Below the pieces are notes generated by a model that saw nothing but the letters and a program-made list of their open reading frames with translations, ran no database searches and was not told the DNA's origin. A program made the translations under genes and the position numbers. 39,785 nucleotides of DNA from Arsenophonus sp046530765 (lineage in GTDB: Bacteria; Pseudomonadota; Gammaproteobacteria; Enterobacterales; Enterobacteriaceae): NCBI GenBank assembly GCA_046530765.1, contig JBHEQS010000016.1, forward strand, positions 1 to 39,785, in the 5' to 3' direction. Shown here in pieces: positions 19,536 to 30,823 of the stretch (its first letter is position 1; each line of letters starts with the position of its first letter).

Positions 19536-22500
19536 AAAAATAAAAAAAATAAAAAAAAATATAAATGTATATTTAACTATTTTTTTATTAACTATATCAT
19601 TACGATAATTTTAGTAATTAAATATTATTTAGTATTAATCAATTAATGCATTATATGCTTAAATATTATACAAGAATAAAATTAAGTATTCTCAATAAAA
19701 TATAGTTTAATCTTGTTGTAGATATATACATTTTATGAAGATATTGAAATAAGTTTATCATAGTTTTATAAATTTAATGTAAATTTTTAATTAAATTATA
19801 TATCTACTATATTCAATTATTAATACCACCGTTTTCAATTAATAAAATAATTTTCAGTAAAATACTTACTTTTATAATAAATAAAGGTAAGTATTTACAA
19901 AATAAATAGATTGAAAATATTTATTATATATATGTAACATAATAATAAGATTAGCAATTATAATAAAATAGTTAACTTTGATTAGATCATAAATATTATA
20001 TATTAAATATTATTTAATCTTTTATTTATGACTGTCATGAATTAAATATAAAGGATTAAAGAAATTATTGCGTGTTTTATACGTATTATCAATAATATTA
20101 CGATTATTTATAAAAATTAATACAAATGTTAATACTTCATAATGTATGAAAATTAATAAATTAAAATTATAAATAGATGTTAATAAATATATTGATGCTA
20201 TATCTAAAATTAGTATTTTAAAAAAATATTTTATGAATATTTTAAAATTATTTTTATATGTAAAATACATAATATCTTAAACAAGAAAAAAATTATAGAA
20301 TATTTTTAGTAAAAATTATCAAAAAAAAAGAAGAATTTCCTTATACTTGCCATATAATATATAATAGAATTTTATTTGTTTTTTACAAAAAAAATATTTC
20401 AAGAAAAATTAAGACACTTATCTATGATAGATATATATTAGTTAAACAAAAAAAATAAACAATAATATTTAAAGTCCTTATATTAAAATATTGCTATCTA
20501 AAATTATTTATAGTAGATATTAATGGTAATAAATTTTATTTAATTGTTTCTTAACTATTTGTAATTTAACTTCAATAAAATTAAATATATTATAAAAAAT
20601 ATTCTTCTGAAAGTAACAAAATATTTATTTTATTATTTAAATATTTAAAAATTTAAATTTTATTTTTATTTTTTGATATTAATGAAATGAAACGTTCTTT
20701 TATACACATAAAAGAAAGATAAGATATTTAAGATTGAATTAATAGATTATTTATTCATATTACTCAATCAAAAAAAATTATCATAATTAACAATTTAGAT
20801 CATTTTATAAGATAATGTATATATTTACATATAGTTTTTATATCATAAGAAAATAACTTTAACTATTTAATAAAATATTAGTTAAAAAAAATATGAGAGT
20901 GCTGATATTTATAGATAGTTATAAAAAATTATACTATCATTTATGTTTAAGAAACTAATTTTCTGCTATTATTAATGATAATAAAGTTATTAAGTAATAC
21001 ATAAGTTAAAGATTTTATTAAATAATATATATAATTGATAATGATAAATTAAAGTTAATGTTCGATACAGTTTCATAGTTATTTGTTTAAACTCAAATTA
21101 ACACGTGTTAGTTTTTTATAATCTTAACAACTTAGAATTATCTTTTTAAATAAATAATTAATGTATCTTCATTTAACGCTTTAATTACAATGCAAGTTAA
21201 GTGTATAATTTTAATTATAAAAGAATTTACCATCAAATTTTAAATAAAATACTCATCATATAAAAATAAAAATTAATAATTAAATTACTGCAAATATATA
21301 TAAAAATATTTACTTATTTTTTTTGATAAAATATAAAATTTTTTACTAATCAATAACTTCTTTAAGTAAACTTAATTCATTAAATTAATTGCCATTTAAT
21401 GAACGATTTAATTTTATTTCTTATCTTGTTCGATATTATTAATCGAAACTTTAGTAAACTTATTATTTATATTTTTACAATACTAATTTTATTAACTAAA
21501 ATTTTAAAAATAATTCATAGTTCAAAATAATATTTATTTTTTATTTCATATAAATATATTTTATTAGTGTACATAAATAATTAAAATTAAATTTTAATTA
21601 TAAACCTATTTAAAATAGCTAAGTAAATATTATTAATAGTATTTTTACTATATTAACATCTTATATTAATAAGATGAACGTTCGGAATATAAATATAATA
21701 AATACCATTTAATTACAAATTATTTTTAATAAAAGCTGTCGCAGAAGATAATTAATAAATAATATAAAGTTAAATAATAATCTTTAATTTTTAGATTACT
21801 TGTGAAAAAAAATATTTATTAATTTATATAAAAAATAAATAATATTTATCAAAAAAACACTAAAATAATAAAAATATAAAAATGTTAAATATTAATAAAT
21901 AATTAAGTAGTAATATAAAAAAATTAGAGAAAGATTCTTTATAAAAAAATATAAGATAAAATCTATAATATTTTAAAAAAAATATTTATATATATTATAT
22001 TTTATTATAAATGCTGTGTTTACCTAGTAATAAATTTTAAAACAAATAAATATTAAATCTACTATAATTATATAAATATAAAATAATCTTGTTTCTGACA
22101 TTAGTATACTTTTATTTTATATATCAAAATTAATAAAAGTTTAAAATAAAAATAAAAGATTCACTTTATATAAATTTATTAATCTTAATTATTTAATTAA
22201 CAAATTGAAATACTATCATTAGTTTTTAAATCATAAATTCAATAATACTAGTAACAATATTACATATTACTAAATAATAATATTATTATAAATTCATGTT
22301 AATAAATTTTTAGTTTTAATAAAATTTAAAACTAATAAAAATATTCTAATTTATAATTTCGTAGAAATAATATTCAATATTTTTGTAAGTTATATTATTA
22401 AATAATATAATGACTAATTTATTTAAAATATTAATAAAATATATTTTTTTATTTCATATAAAAATTGATATTAAAAAATAATTTTATTATAAATCAATGA

Positions 22501-22706
22501 TAATGACTATCTTACTACAATATTCTATTAAAATGATGATTTAATTTATATTTATTTATTATATAATTTTTATATAAAACTAATTAACAAAATATTTTCA
22601 ACAGCCTTAAGAATAATAAGATTTGCTTTAAAAAAGTTTTTTCATTAAAATATGTAATAATTTATTAGCAATAACTAATAAGTTTTTATTCTTAAATTTG
22701 TGACTG
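19536..22706. other. Gene-free region between gltX and rplY
   Basis: No gene could be supported in 3.2 kb. An 82-codon minus-strand frame (20022-20270) consists almost wholly of Ile, Asn, Phe, Tyr, Leu and Lys, has no recognisable family and is probably chance, though its last third is slightly GC-richer. An inverted repeat lies at 19860-19896. Stops occur in every frame elsewhere. Confidence 0.65.
19860..19896. repeat. Inverted repeat, 16-bp arms
   Basis: Arms AAATACTTACTTTTAT and ATAAAGGTAAGTATTT pair over 16 positions with one G-U type pair, loop AATAA. It lies 325 bp after gltX and may be a relic terminator. Confidence 0.6.
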
Positions 22707-22727
22707 AACTGCATTAAATGTGCAGTT
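22707..22727 (+). promoter_or_regulatory. Hairpin in the rplY leader
   Basis: AACTGCA and TGCAGTT form a perfect 7-bp stem with a 7-nt loop, ending 20 nt before the rplY start. In E. coli and relatives the rplY leader is a structured element through which L25 represses its own translation. This hairpin could be a reduced form of it, but I cannot see the 5S loop-E mimic clearly. Confidence 0.4.
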
Positions 22728-22747
22728 ATTTATACTATGAGAAAATA

Positions 22748-23029
22748 ATGTTAACTTTTAATGCAAAGATCCGTAAAGATAAAGGTAAGGGCGCAAGTCG
22801 ACGGCTGCGTATAGAGAATAAAATACCAGCTATTATATATGGCAAAAATAAGGAAGCAATATCTATTGAGCTTAACCATGATGAAGTCTTCAATAAAGAA
22901 AGTACTGTAGAATTTTATGAATTGTTACTTTTAGTAGTCAGTAATGAAAAAACTAAAGTTAAAGTACAATATATTCAGCGTCATTTGTTTAAACCAAAAT
23001 TAACGCATATAGATTTTTTGCGTGTTTAA
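22748..23029 (+). CDS. rplY: 50S ribosomal protein L25
   Basis: L25 binds loop E of 5S rRNA in the central protuberance of the large subunit. The 93-residue product matches short, single-domain enterobacterial L25 (94 residues in E. coli; no CTC extension). Conserved parts include GKGASRRLR, PAIIYG and QRHLFKPKLTHIDFLRV, which carry the RNA contacts. An in-frame ATG at 22718 would add ten residues (MCSYLYYEKI) absent from the family, and it lies in the leader hairpin, so the ATG at 22748 is taken; GAG at 22739-22742 is a modest ribosome-binding site. In E. coli yejK, yejL, yejM and proL follow; here only a decayed proL is left. Confidence 0.96.
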   Translation: MLTFNAKIRKDKGKGASRRLRIENKIPAIIYGKNKEAISIELNHDEVFNKESTVEFYELLLLVVSNEKTKVKVQYIQRHLFKPKLTHIDFLRV

Positions 23030-23178
23030 TGATTAAAAATTTTACATATTTAATTGCAAGTGCAAGCTATATCTTTTTTTTAAAATTATCTAATTTGTTA
23101 CATAAATTTTATTTTATATTTTAAATTGTTAACTATAAAAGTTAATTGTTAATTTATAATTAGTATTACGTAAATATT

Positions 23179-23222
23179 TTCTTTATTATTTAAATGTATT
23201 TAAATAATAAAGAATTTTTTTT
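23179..23222 (+). terminator. Probable rplY terminator
   Basis: Perfect 17-nt arms (TTCTTTATTATTTAAAT and complement, spacer GT) at 23179-23214 are followed by an eight-base T run, 150 bp downstream of the rplY stop. The A/T stem is weak but long. Confidence 0.55.
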
Positions 23223-23533
23223 ACAAATCTATAATTATTTTTAATATTAATTAACTTTAATTTAAGTAATATTACTATTTATTCATTTATTATATTTAAG
23301 TGAATTCATAAAAATTAGATAGTATTTAAAAGTTAATTCTAAAATATTTTATAAAGTATATGTAATTAATAGTATTACTATACGAAATATTAAAAATTGT
23401 GAGTAATATTTGATTTAAGTAATTTTAAAAAAAATGCTATAACAATTTAATTTTGTTATTTAAAGTAATCTATCAGTAAATAATTTTATTAAAAATAATA
23501 ATAACATATATTATTATTTCAAATAAGTTATAG

Positions 23534-23566
23534 AAAAATATATAAATTATAAATTTATATATTTTT
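23534..23566. repeat. Inverted repeat, 15-bp perfect arms
   Basis: Arms AAAAATATATAAATT and complement around ATA, followed by two more T residues. It is terminator-like but made only of A and T. Confidence 0.55.
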
Positions 23567-25993
23567 TTAAATAACAATTAATTTAATTTATTTTATTAAA
23601 AAATTATAAATGCTTTTTTTGTCAACATTATATATAATACTGATATTATTTTAGCATTATTATTTATAAAAAAATTTTACAGAAAAACCTATAGAAATTA
23701 TTAATAACACTTAATTAATTAATGTAAATTAATTATATTAATATTTAAATTTATCACAATTCTTTATTTTTATAATATAAAGAATAATAGTAATAAAACA
23801 TGTATAATTTTTTTATTTAAAATTCATATTTATTTATATAATGAAATCTATTATTTTATAAGAATAGATTAATTTTAAATATCACCAAATAAAACAATCT
23901 TATTAAATTATATGAATATATGTAGAAAAACTTAAAAAATACAATAAATACAAACATTTATTGATTCAATATTTTTATTATCCTAAAATTAATACAGTGT
24001 TGTTTATAAGCAACTTGCGCGATTTTTCTAAAATTAATTAAAGTAATAAAAATATTGAAAATTAAGTTATACACCATTAACATTGTTAAGCTACATTATA
24101 ATAAAATTAATTAATAAAATAATTAAACTATAATAATACATATTAAAATAATTGTAAAATCTTCTTCTAAAATGTCTCTCTTCATAATAATAAGAAATTT
24201 ATAAGATATAATATTATTACTCTATGCGAATCAAATCTATCATGATTTTTTTAAAAAAATGATAACACTAAAATGTTAGTTTGTATTATTTATATCATTT
24301 GGTTTAATGTTAGTTCTATAATATATGTTTTTAATTTTAATTAACCTGCTACATTATTTAAAATATTTATTCTATTATCAATTATTTTGAGTGTTTTATC
24401 TTTATTATATTGGATTATATCTTTTAGTTATTTTATATAATTTTATTATTTATTTTAAAAATATATATTATAGATTGATGTGTTTATTACTGTAATAATA
24501 GTGATTTATAGCAGTTTTATGTCTATTTATTAAACTACAACATTTATTTAAAACTAAAACTGTTACTATAAAAATTAGAAATAAATTTTAAAATTATAAA
24601 AATAATAATATCTATTATCAATTTGCACATAAATCATTTTCTTTAAATTAAATATTATTTATTAATTGTAATCAGTAAATAATGTATACAAAATAGTTAA
24701 TCATTCATTAATATTTTAATAAATATCTTAATAATAACATTTATAATTTTGCATATAATATATATTCAAATAAGTACAAATTTTCTATCATCAAATAATA
24801 ATTTGACAAATTAATTATATTTTATCTCATCAAATTATAGAATGAAATATCTTGAACATTATTGGTTATTTCGACAAAGTTCAATATAGACTAAAAATAA
24901 ATCAAAAAGCTAGCAATTAGAAACATTTATTAAATTCTAAATAACTTAGATTGGCTATTTGTCATATATAAAAATTAAAGTATAGTTTAATAGTAATTCT
25001 AGTTATTTATAATTGAAGTTATCAACAACCAGAACTAATAAAGATATCCATCGTTAAATAATTTTAATTCAATCGATACAATTTAATAAATATTTTACTC
25101 ATATATTTAAAATTAATGTGTTTTATTTATATTTTCTATTATTTATTCTGAAGTTATTTAACAGTATAATTAATAATATAAAAATGTGTACTTTAATTTA
25201 AGCATTGAAATATTACAACTACTAATTTATTGATTTTATCAAATAAATTTAACTAGTTATTACTCAGTTATGTAGTTATATGAAATTTTCATTACAAAAA
25301 AAAATACTTCAGATAATAATTGTAGAATAATTAATTATTTATCTAAATAACAGAATAATAGACAACTATATTTGAAAGTTTTATTTTTATATTATTGTTT
25401 TTTTGTGTTTAAAAATCAAATAGTTGTAAATAAAATTTATATACATTATAAATTAATCTGCTTATTAAATGTTAAACAATATCATTTAAATTATTAAAAA
25501 ACATAAAATAATAATACATAACATTGCAAAACAAGAAAACATTTTATTAATAATGAATTTCATCTTAAATAAATAAGATTTTATCTTAATTAATATCCAG
25601 ATAAATAATCATTAGTACAAAATCGATAAACTAATTAATTATAACAATATTATAACAATTTTAATGCAATATTTACTTTATATTGATAATTTGTGAAAAG
25701 GGTGTTTTAACATCAATATTTTTTATAATGAAACTTAATTAGTCATAATCTTATTATCTATTTAATAAGAGGTAATAATTAATTTTTATAAAACTCTCCA
25801 AACTTAATTAAAATAAAAAACTTTATATTTTTATGATAAATGTAAAAATAAAAGATAAAAATATGATTTTGACTTGCCATTTCTATATGAAAGAAACTTT
25901 TTTCATATTAACCTTATTTAATATTAATTAATCTTTAAAAAAGATATATTAATATAGTTAATTTTTAAATAAAAGCAGTAATATTTTATTTAT

Positions 25994-26070
25994 AAATATG
26001 TAGCGTAGTCTGATATCTAAACGTCATATGGTAGTGAAGGAGAGAGGTTTAAATTTTCTCATACTGACAA
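25994..26070 (+). pseudogene. proL: Decayed tRNA-Pro(GGG), proL fossil
   Basis: A 77-nt segment aligns without gaps to E. coli proL as I remember it (roughly 48 of 77 positions), with most changes being G to A or C to T. Still legible are GTAGCG at the D arm, CGTCAT before the anticodon, and a T arm AGAGG-TTTAAAT-TTTCT ending in GACAA for GACCA. The anticodon position reads ATG rather than GGG, the acceptor stem has two mismatches, and the D stem and anticodon stem are broken, so it cannot work as tRNA-Pro. It lies on the same strand downstream of rplY, as proL does in E. coli, which supports the identification. tRNA-Pro(UGG), not in this window, could read all proline codons. Confidence 0.85.
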
Positions 26071-27431
26071 GTAGTTAATAAAAAATAATTATAATAAGTT
26101 TTATATCTAAACTTTACTAATAATAGATATTCAACCTAATATAATATTATTATAGTAATAATATATTATTATTTTATTTACTACATTAGTTTATCATTCT
26201 GATACTTATTTTTGTTTAATTTAACTTATAATCTAGCATTATAATACTCAAATTAACTTATGTTTTTATCTTTATAAAAAATTATTAATATTTTTCTGTT
26301 AAAACTAAATATTTATTATTAATAACGCATTCTAAATTTTTTATTTAACTATAAAATTATATATAGTTAAATATTTACTATTTTTATTTTTAATCAAGTA
26401 GTTAGTTTTAGTTTTTATCAAATAATTTCTAATTATAAATATATATAACTTAAAATTGTTAAAAAATAATATTGCTATTTATATTTTATATATGATAATG
26501 ATAATGATAATATCACAATTTATAGATAACAAACAAAATAGTTTATTAAATATATCTTTTATTATTGTTCTAAAAAATTTTCTTAATAAATTTAAATCAT
26601 TACATATATAAATAAAATTACTAATTTTTAGTAAAATATTTTCTACAATAGATAAAAGATTTTTTTATTACTAGAAGTTTACTTTTATAAAATTTTTTTC
26701 ATCTAAAAAATTCATTAAAATAAATATACTGTTATAAATTATTTTTTCTGCAAATTATTTTGTTTTTTTTATTAAACTATTTTAATTATATGCGACAAAT
26801 TTTTTATATAAATAATATCAATTTCTATAGATTAACTAGAAATGCAGATTTTTCTTTTTTTAATTATAATGTTAAATATTATAATATTGATATACTAGCA
26901 TATTTTAAAATGAGTTGAATATAGTATTTCCGTTCCATACGGTCGCGAAACATTTTGATAACTATAGATAAAATAATTAATTATATAATAATTTAAGATA
27001 AATTTAAATAAAATTAATATATTTTTTTTGAAATAGAATATAAGAAATAAAATATAATTATTCTATTTTATTTTGGACGTAGTTTATAGTAGTTTGTTGT
27101 GATATTTTGTCTTTAATGTGACTAAAAACTGCATTCTTTAAATATATGTTAAATAATTACCATATTTATCTATAAAGTAGTTAGATAAAGATGTTATTCA
27201 ATTTAAAATTCTATCAATTAATTAAGTTAAGAAAAATCATTTGATAAACTAAAAGTAGAAATTTACTGCCACAAATGATGCATATAAGTATATAAATAGT
27301 TAAAAGTACAATCTTGGTATAGTAGTTATGTATTTGTTTATTTTAAAGATGACTCATTCATTATTCTGAACAATATTGAATAATATTTCAAATATTGGAT
27401 TAATAAAGATATAAAATAATATACTATCCAA

Positions 27432-27455
27432 AACTATTTTTTTAAAAAAATAGTT
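27432..27455. repeat. 24-nt perfect palindrome
   Basis: AACTATTTTTTT and its complement with no spacer, in gene-free DNA. Confidence 0.55.
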
Positions 27456-28563
27456 AGTAAATTGTAAAATTAATTTTTATGAAATTAATCTAAATTTTAT
27501 AATGATATAGATCATAACAAAGAATAATATCGTAATATTATTACATTTTAAATAGTACTAAATTTTGCTAATAAATAATATTGGTTGTTAAGATGACTAT
27601 GTTGGTTAATTATTATATTTTAAGATTTACTTTTTATTGAAAATAAATAGTTTCCACTAATTACCTCACCTATTAATGATATATAATAGAAATTTTTTTT
27701 TAGGATTTGAATCAATCATGATGCTGAAAATACAATAAACAATGCATCTCTATAAAACTTTAAATAAATTTAATAGTATTTACTCAAATCATTTATATTT
27801 ATTGATATAAATAATTATATACGAAAGATACATATAGGAATTATTATTTATATCAATATATATAGATATATTACGAATCAATATTGTATGTTGTTAACAA
27901 AAAATTATTCTATGCAAACAAATGTTGTATCTATTAAGTAATTAAAGATTTTTATTCTAATTAATGATTAATATCAAGCATCATATAAAACTTATAATAT
28001 CATAAATTTATTATATTATAATTTAAGATAGAAAAACTAATATCTATACTTTATTTGTTAAATAACGGTGATATTTTAGTATGAAATAAATAAAATTGAA
28101 ATTTATAGATAAAATAAACTAATTTTATTTATGTAAATATTTATAATTTAATCTATATAAATTTTATAATTTTTACATTTTTATATTTTATGTGATTTTA
28201 AAATATTTCAATTATTTGACTTAATTTTTTTATTAAATAGAAAGTAAATAAAAATAATTGAAATAATAAATTAAGAATATGTGTTAAATTTAAATGCTTA
28301 ATTATAAATATAGTATTATTTTTAATGCAAATTATTTAGTATTATATTGATATTAATTTAAGTAATAAATTTATTTATTACACTATATACACGCATTATA
28401 TCTTATGCGTTGGTAGATTATGGTGATTGTTCTTAATGGCTTTACATAGAATATTATCCTCGGTATTCTATAAAAATCATAAATAAAACCACAATATGTC
28501 TTGTCTAGTAGAAATTCAATGCAAAACTAATTTTCTAGACAAAGTCTGATATGCTTATCGTAA

Positions 28564-28599
28564 AAATTAGATAATTATAATTTGATAATTATCTAATTT
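28564..28599. repeat. Inverted repeat, 15-bp perfect arms
   Basis: Arms AAATTAGATAATTAT and complement around AATTTG, immediately after the GC-richer island 28388-28555. It may be the terminator of a former gene. Confidence 0.65.
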
Positions 28600-30183
28600 A
28601 ACATATGTATAATAAAGGAAATAACATTTATTTGCAGATTGTGTAATGTAATACATACCTTATAGTAAGGCTTGATAAAGTTTCGTGGAAGAAATAATAA
28701 TATATTAATATAAATTATATTAAAACTAAAACTATTATTGATACCAGCTCTATTATATATCGTAAGTTATAATTTATTAAACTAAAATAAATATAAACTA
28801 ATACAGGTTGAAGAATGTAAATAATATAACTATCAGTTATAAAATAAACACATATGTATTCAAAAATCCATAATATTAGCACAACATAATTCATATTATT
28901 TTAAACAAAAAAACGAATATATAACAAATAAATTAAGGATCAATAATAACTTAGGAAATATTTAATAAATAAGTATAAATAATTATCTATGCACTTAAAT
29001 ATTATTTCTATAGAGATAGAGAAAACACTGAAAGATATATAATAACTTCAAATATCGCAAAATATTAATATCCAAACTTTCAGTTGAAACCTTATAATTT
29101 AGTATTTAACTATTTTATAAATTATCTAATAAGAAAGTATGAATATTATAAATTAGTGATATTTAATATTTTATTATAACGTATATTCTGTATTTACTTT
29201 ATAAGTAATAACAAATCAAGTTATAAAAATACAGGAAATAATATCTAAGAACGTCATTAAATTGACAGCTAAAGATGATAAAAAAATTTCAATAAATTAA
29301 ATCACTGTAAATTATAAGCATTATTGAAAAATAATAGATATACAAATTAATTCTAAGTATTATATAAACGTTATTAATAACATATATTATAGGATTACGA
29401 AATGGATAAGTAATATAATAAAAATATAGAGAGCTCGACTATATTTCAGTGTTATTATATAACTCTTTAATAAATACATTGTATCAATTATTAATTTATA
29501 TTGCATGTGTAATAGAAATATTTTATCAAAAGTTCAAGACTTAATGATCGAATTAAGAAAACTATTAATCGCTAAATTGGTTAATAATAGGTTAAAATAA
29601 ATATTAACGAAAAGAAGAGATTAATACATAAATAAATCGAATGTAAATTACTAACATACAGCATCAAGTTTTAAAAAGAAAAAATTAGACTAACAATCTT
29701 TAAAGATACTTAGAAAGTAATACCACGATACACGCAAAAGAAATAACCATACAAGACAAATTATATGTCTCGATCAATTATCAATGATATTTAAAGTATG
29801 TATAACAGAATTATAAATGTTTACTAATTAATCGGGTAAATATATATAACTAAAAATGTATATGTATAAATCATAAAAAGATATGTAATTTTTTTTTAAA
29901 AATAACATAAAATATTTAAAGTGATATAACAAACTTATAATAAAGGATTCTATTCATTATTTTTTATAAAAACTGTAAAATAAAACATAAATAATTTTTA
30001 TTTAGTCAATTTTAATACTATTTTAATCTCAACAATTATTTCAAACAGTCTGAAGAATTGTAGTTATATATGAGTAAAATAATAAATATAACTGCAATTC
30101 TGGATATGAATTTATATATACATATTTTAAAAGAATATTCTATATAAAATATATAATTCTAATTATATTAAAATAGTAACTTT

Positions 30184-30212
30184 ATATATATGTAATAACA
30201 TTACATATATAT
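30184..30212. repeat. Inverted repeat, 13-bp perfect arms
   Basis: Arms ATATATATGTAAT and complement around AAC. Confidence 0.5.
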
Positions 30213-30786
30213 TTTGTAATAAATTTTAAATCTTATTAAAGATTATAGTCTACGCTTTAAACAATTTTGTAAAATTACAATCAAAAGTCAGAAATAATTA
30301 AAAAACAATAGACATATAATATCCTTAACAATAAATACTATCAAGATAGTTAGATTTACTTCACATATTTAAAACCTTGACTTTATAAAATATAGTCATG
30401 AAATATATTTAATAATAGGAACTAAGTAAATTAATTATCAAATAATAGCTAATAGTCCTGCTACATCATATCAATAATCTATAAATTATTATGTTCATAA
30501 CTCATATAACTTACTAAATTTGATATTTTTTATCACTTAATAATTAGTAATGATTAACATTAAATAATCTTAAATTAATTATTTTATTATAAATTTATTT
30601 GTATATTGGTTAATATTATCAATATGTTAATTAAACAACATTATTTATCTATTTATGACAAATAATGTAATAATTTTTTGTATACATTATATATAAGTAC
30701 TATTTTATATCGTAAGTAAAAAATATTTACAGTCATGTAATGTTGTAGTAACAAATAGACTATTTATAATATTATTGAAATAATTT

Positions 30787-30823
30787 TATATATAACAAAT
30801 AAGCGTTATATTTGTTATATATA
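30787..30823. repeat. Inverted repeat, 15-bp perfect arms
   Basis: Arms TATATATAACAAATA and complement around AGCGTTA, in gene-free DNA. Confidence 0.65.

Larger units (their letters stand above)
23030..25993. other. Eroded interval matching yejK-yejL-yejM
   Basis: This gene-free stretch of 2,964 bp lies between rplY and a tRNA-Pro(GGG) fossil. In E. coli this interval holds yejK, yejL and yejM, whose combined coding length is about 3 kb. The DNA therefore appears to have decayed in place. No YejK, YejL or YejM motif is legible; short higher-GC patches (for example 24838-24930 and 25690-25720) are candidate remnants. Inverted repeats lie at 23179-23214 and 23534-23566. Confidence 0.6.

Noticed and set aside
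20022..20270. 82-codon open frame on the minus strand
   Set aside because: The residues are mostly those of A/T codons, no family is recognised, there is no ribosome-binding site, and such frames are expected by chance in this DNA.
22718..22747. Upstream ATG that would lengthen rplY by ten codons
   Set aside because: The extra residues are not in the L25 family, and this ATG is buried in a leader hairpin.
27690..27760. TTTGAATC resembling a reversed tRNA T loop
   Set aside because: The flanking bases do not pair as a T stem and no other cloverleaf arm is present.
28391..28460. tRNA-like D-loop (GTTGGTAGAT) in the GC-richer island
   Set aside because: A 4-bp D stem can be drawn, but there is no pairing anticodon stem, no T-arm motif and no acceptor stem.
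28500..28575. Resemblance of GCTTATCG to the 3' end of RNase P RNA
   Set aside because: Only eight bases match, and the conserved core motifs of RNase P RNA are absent nearby.
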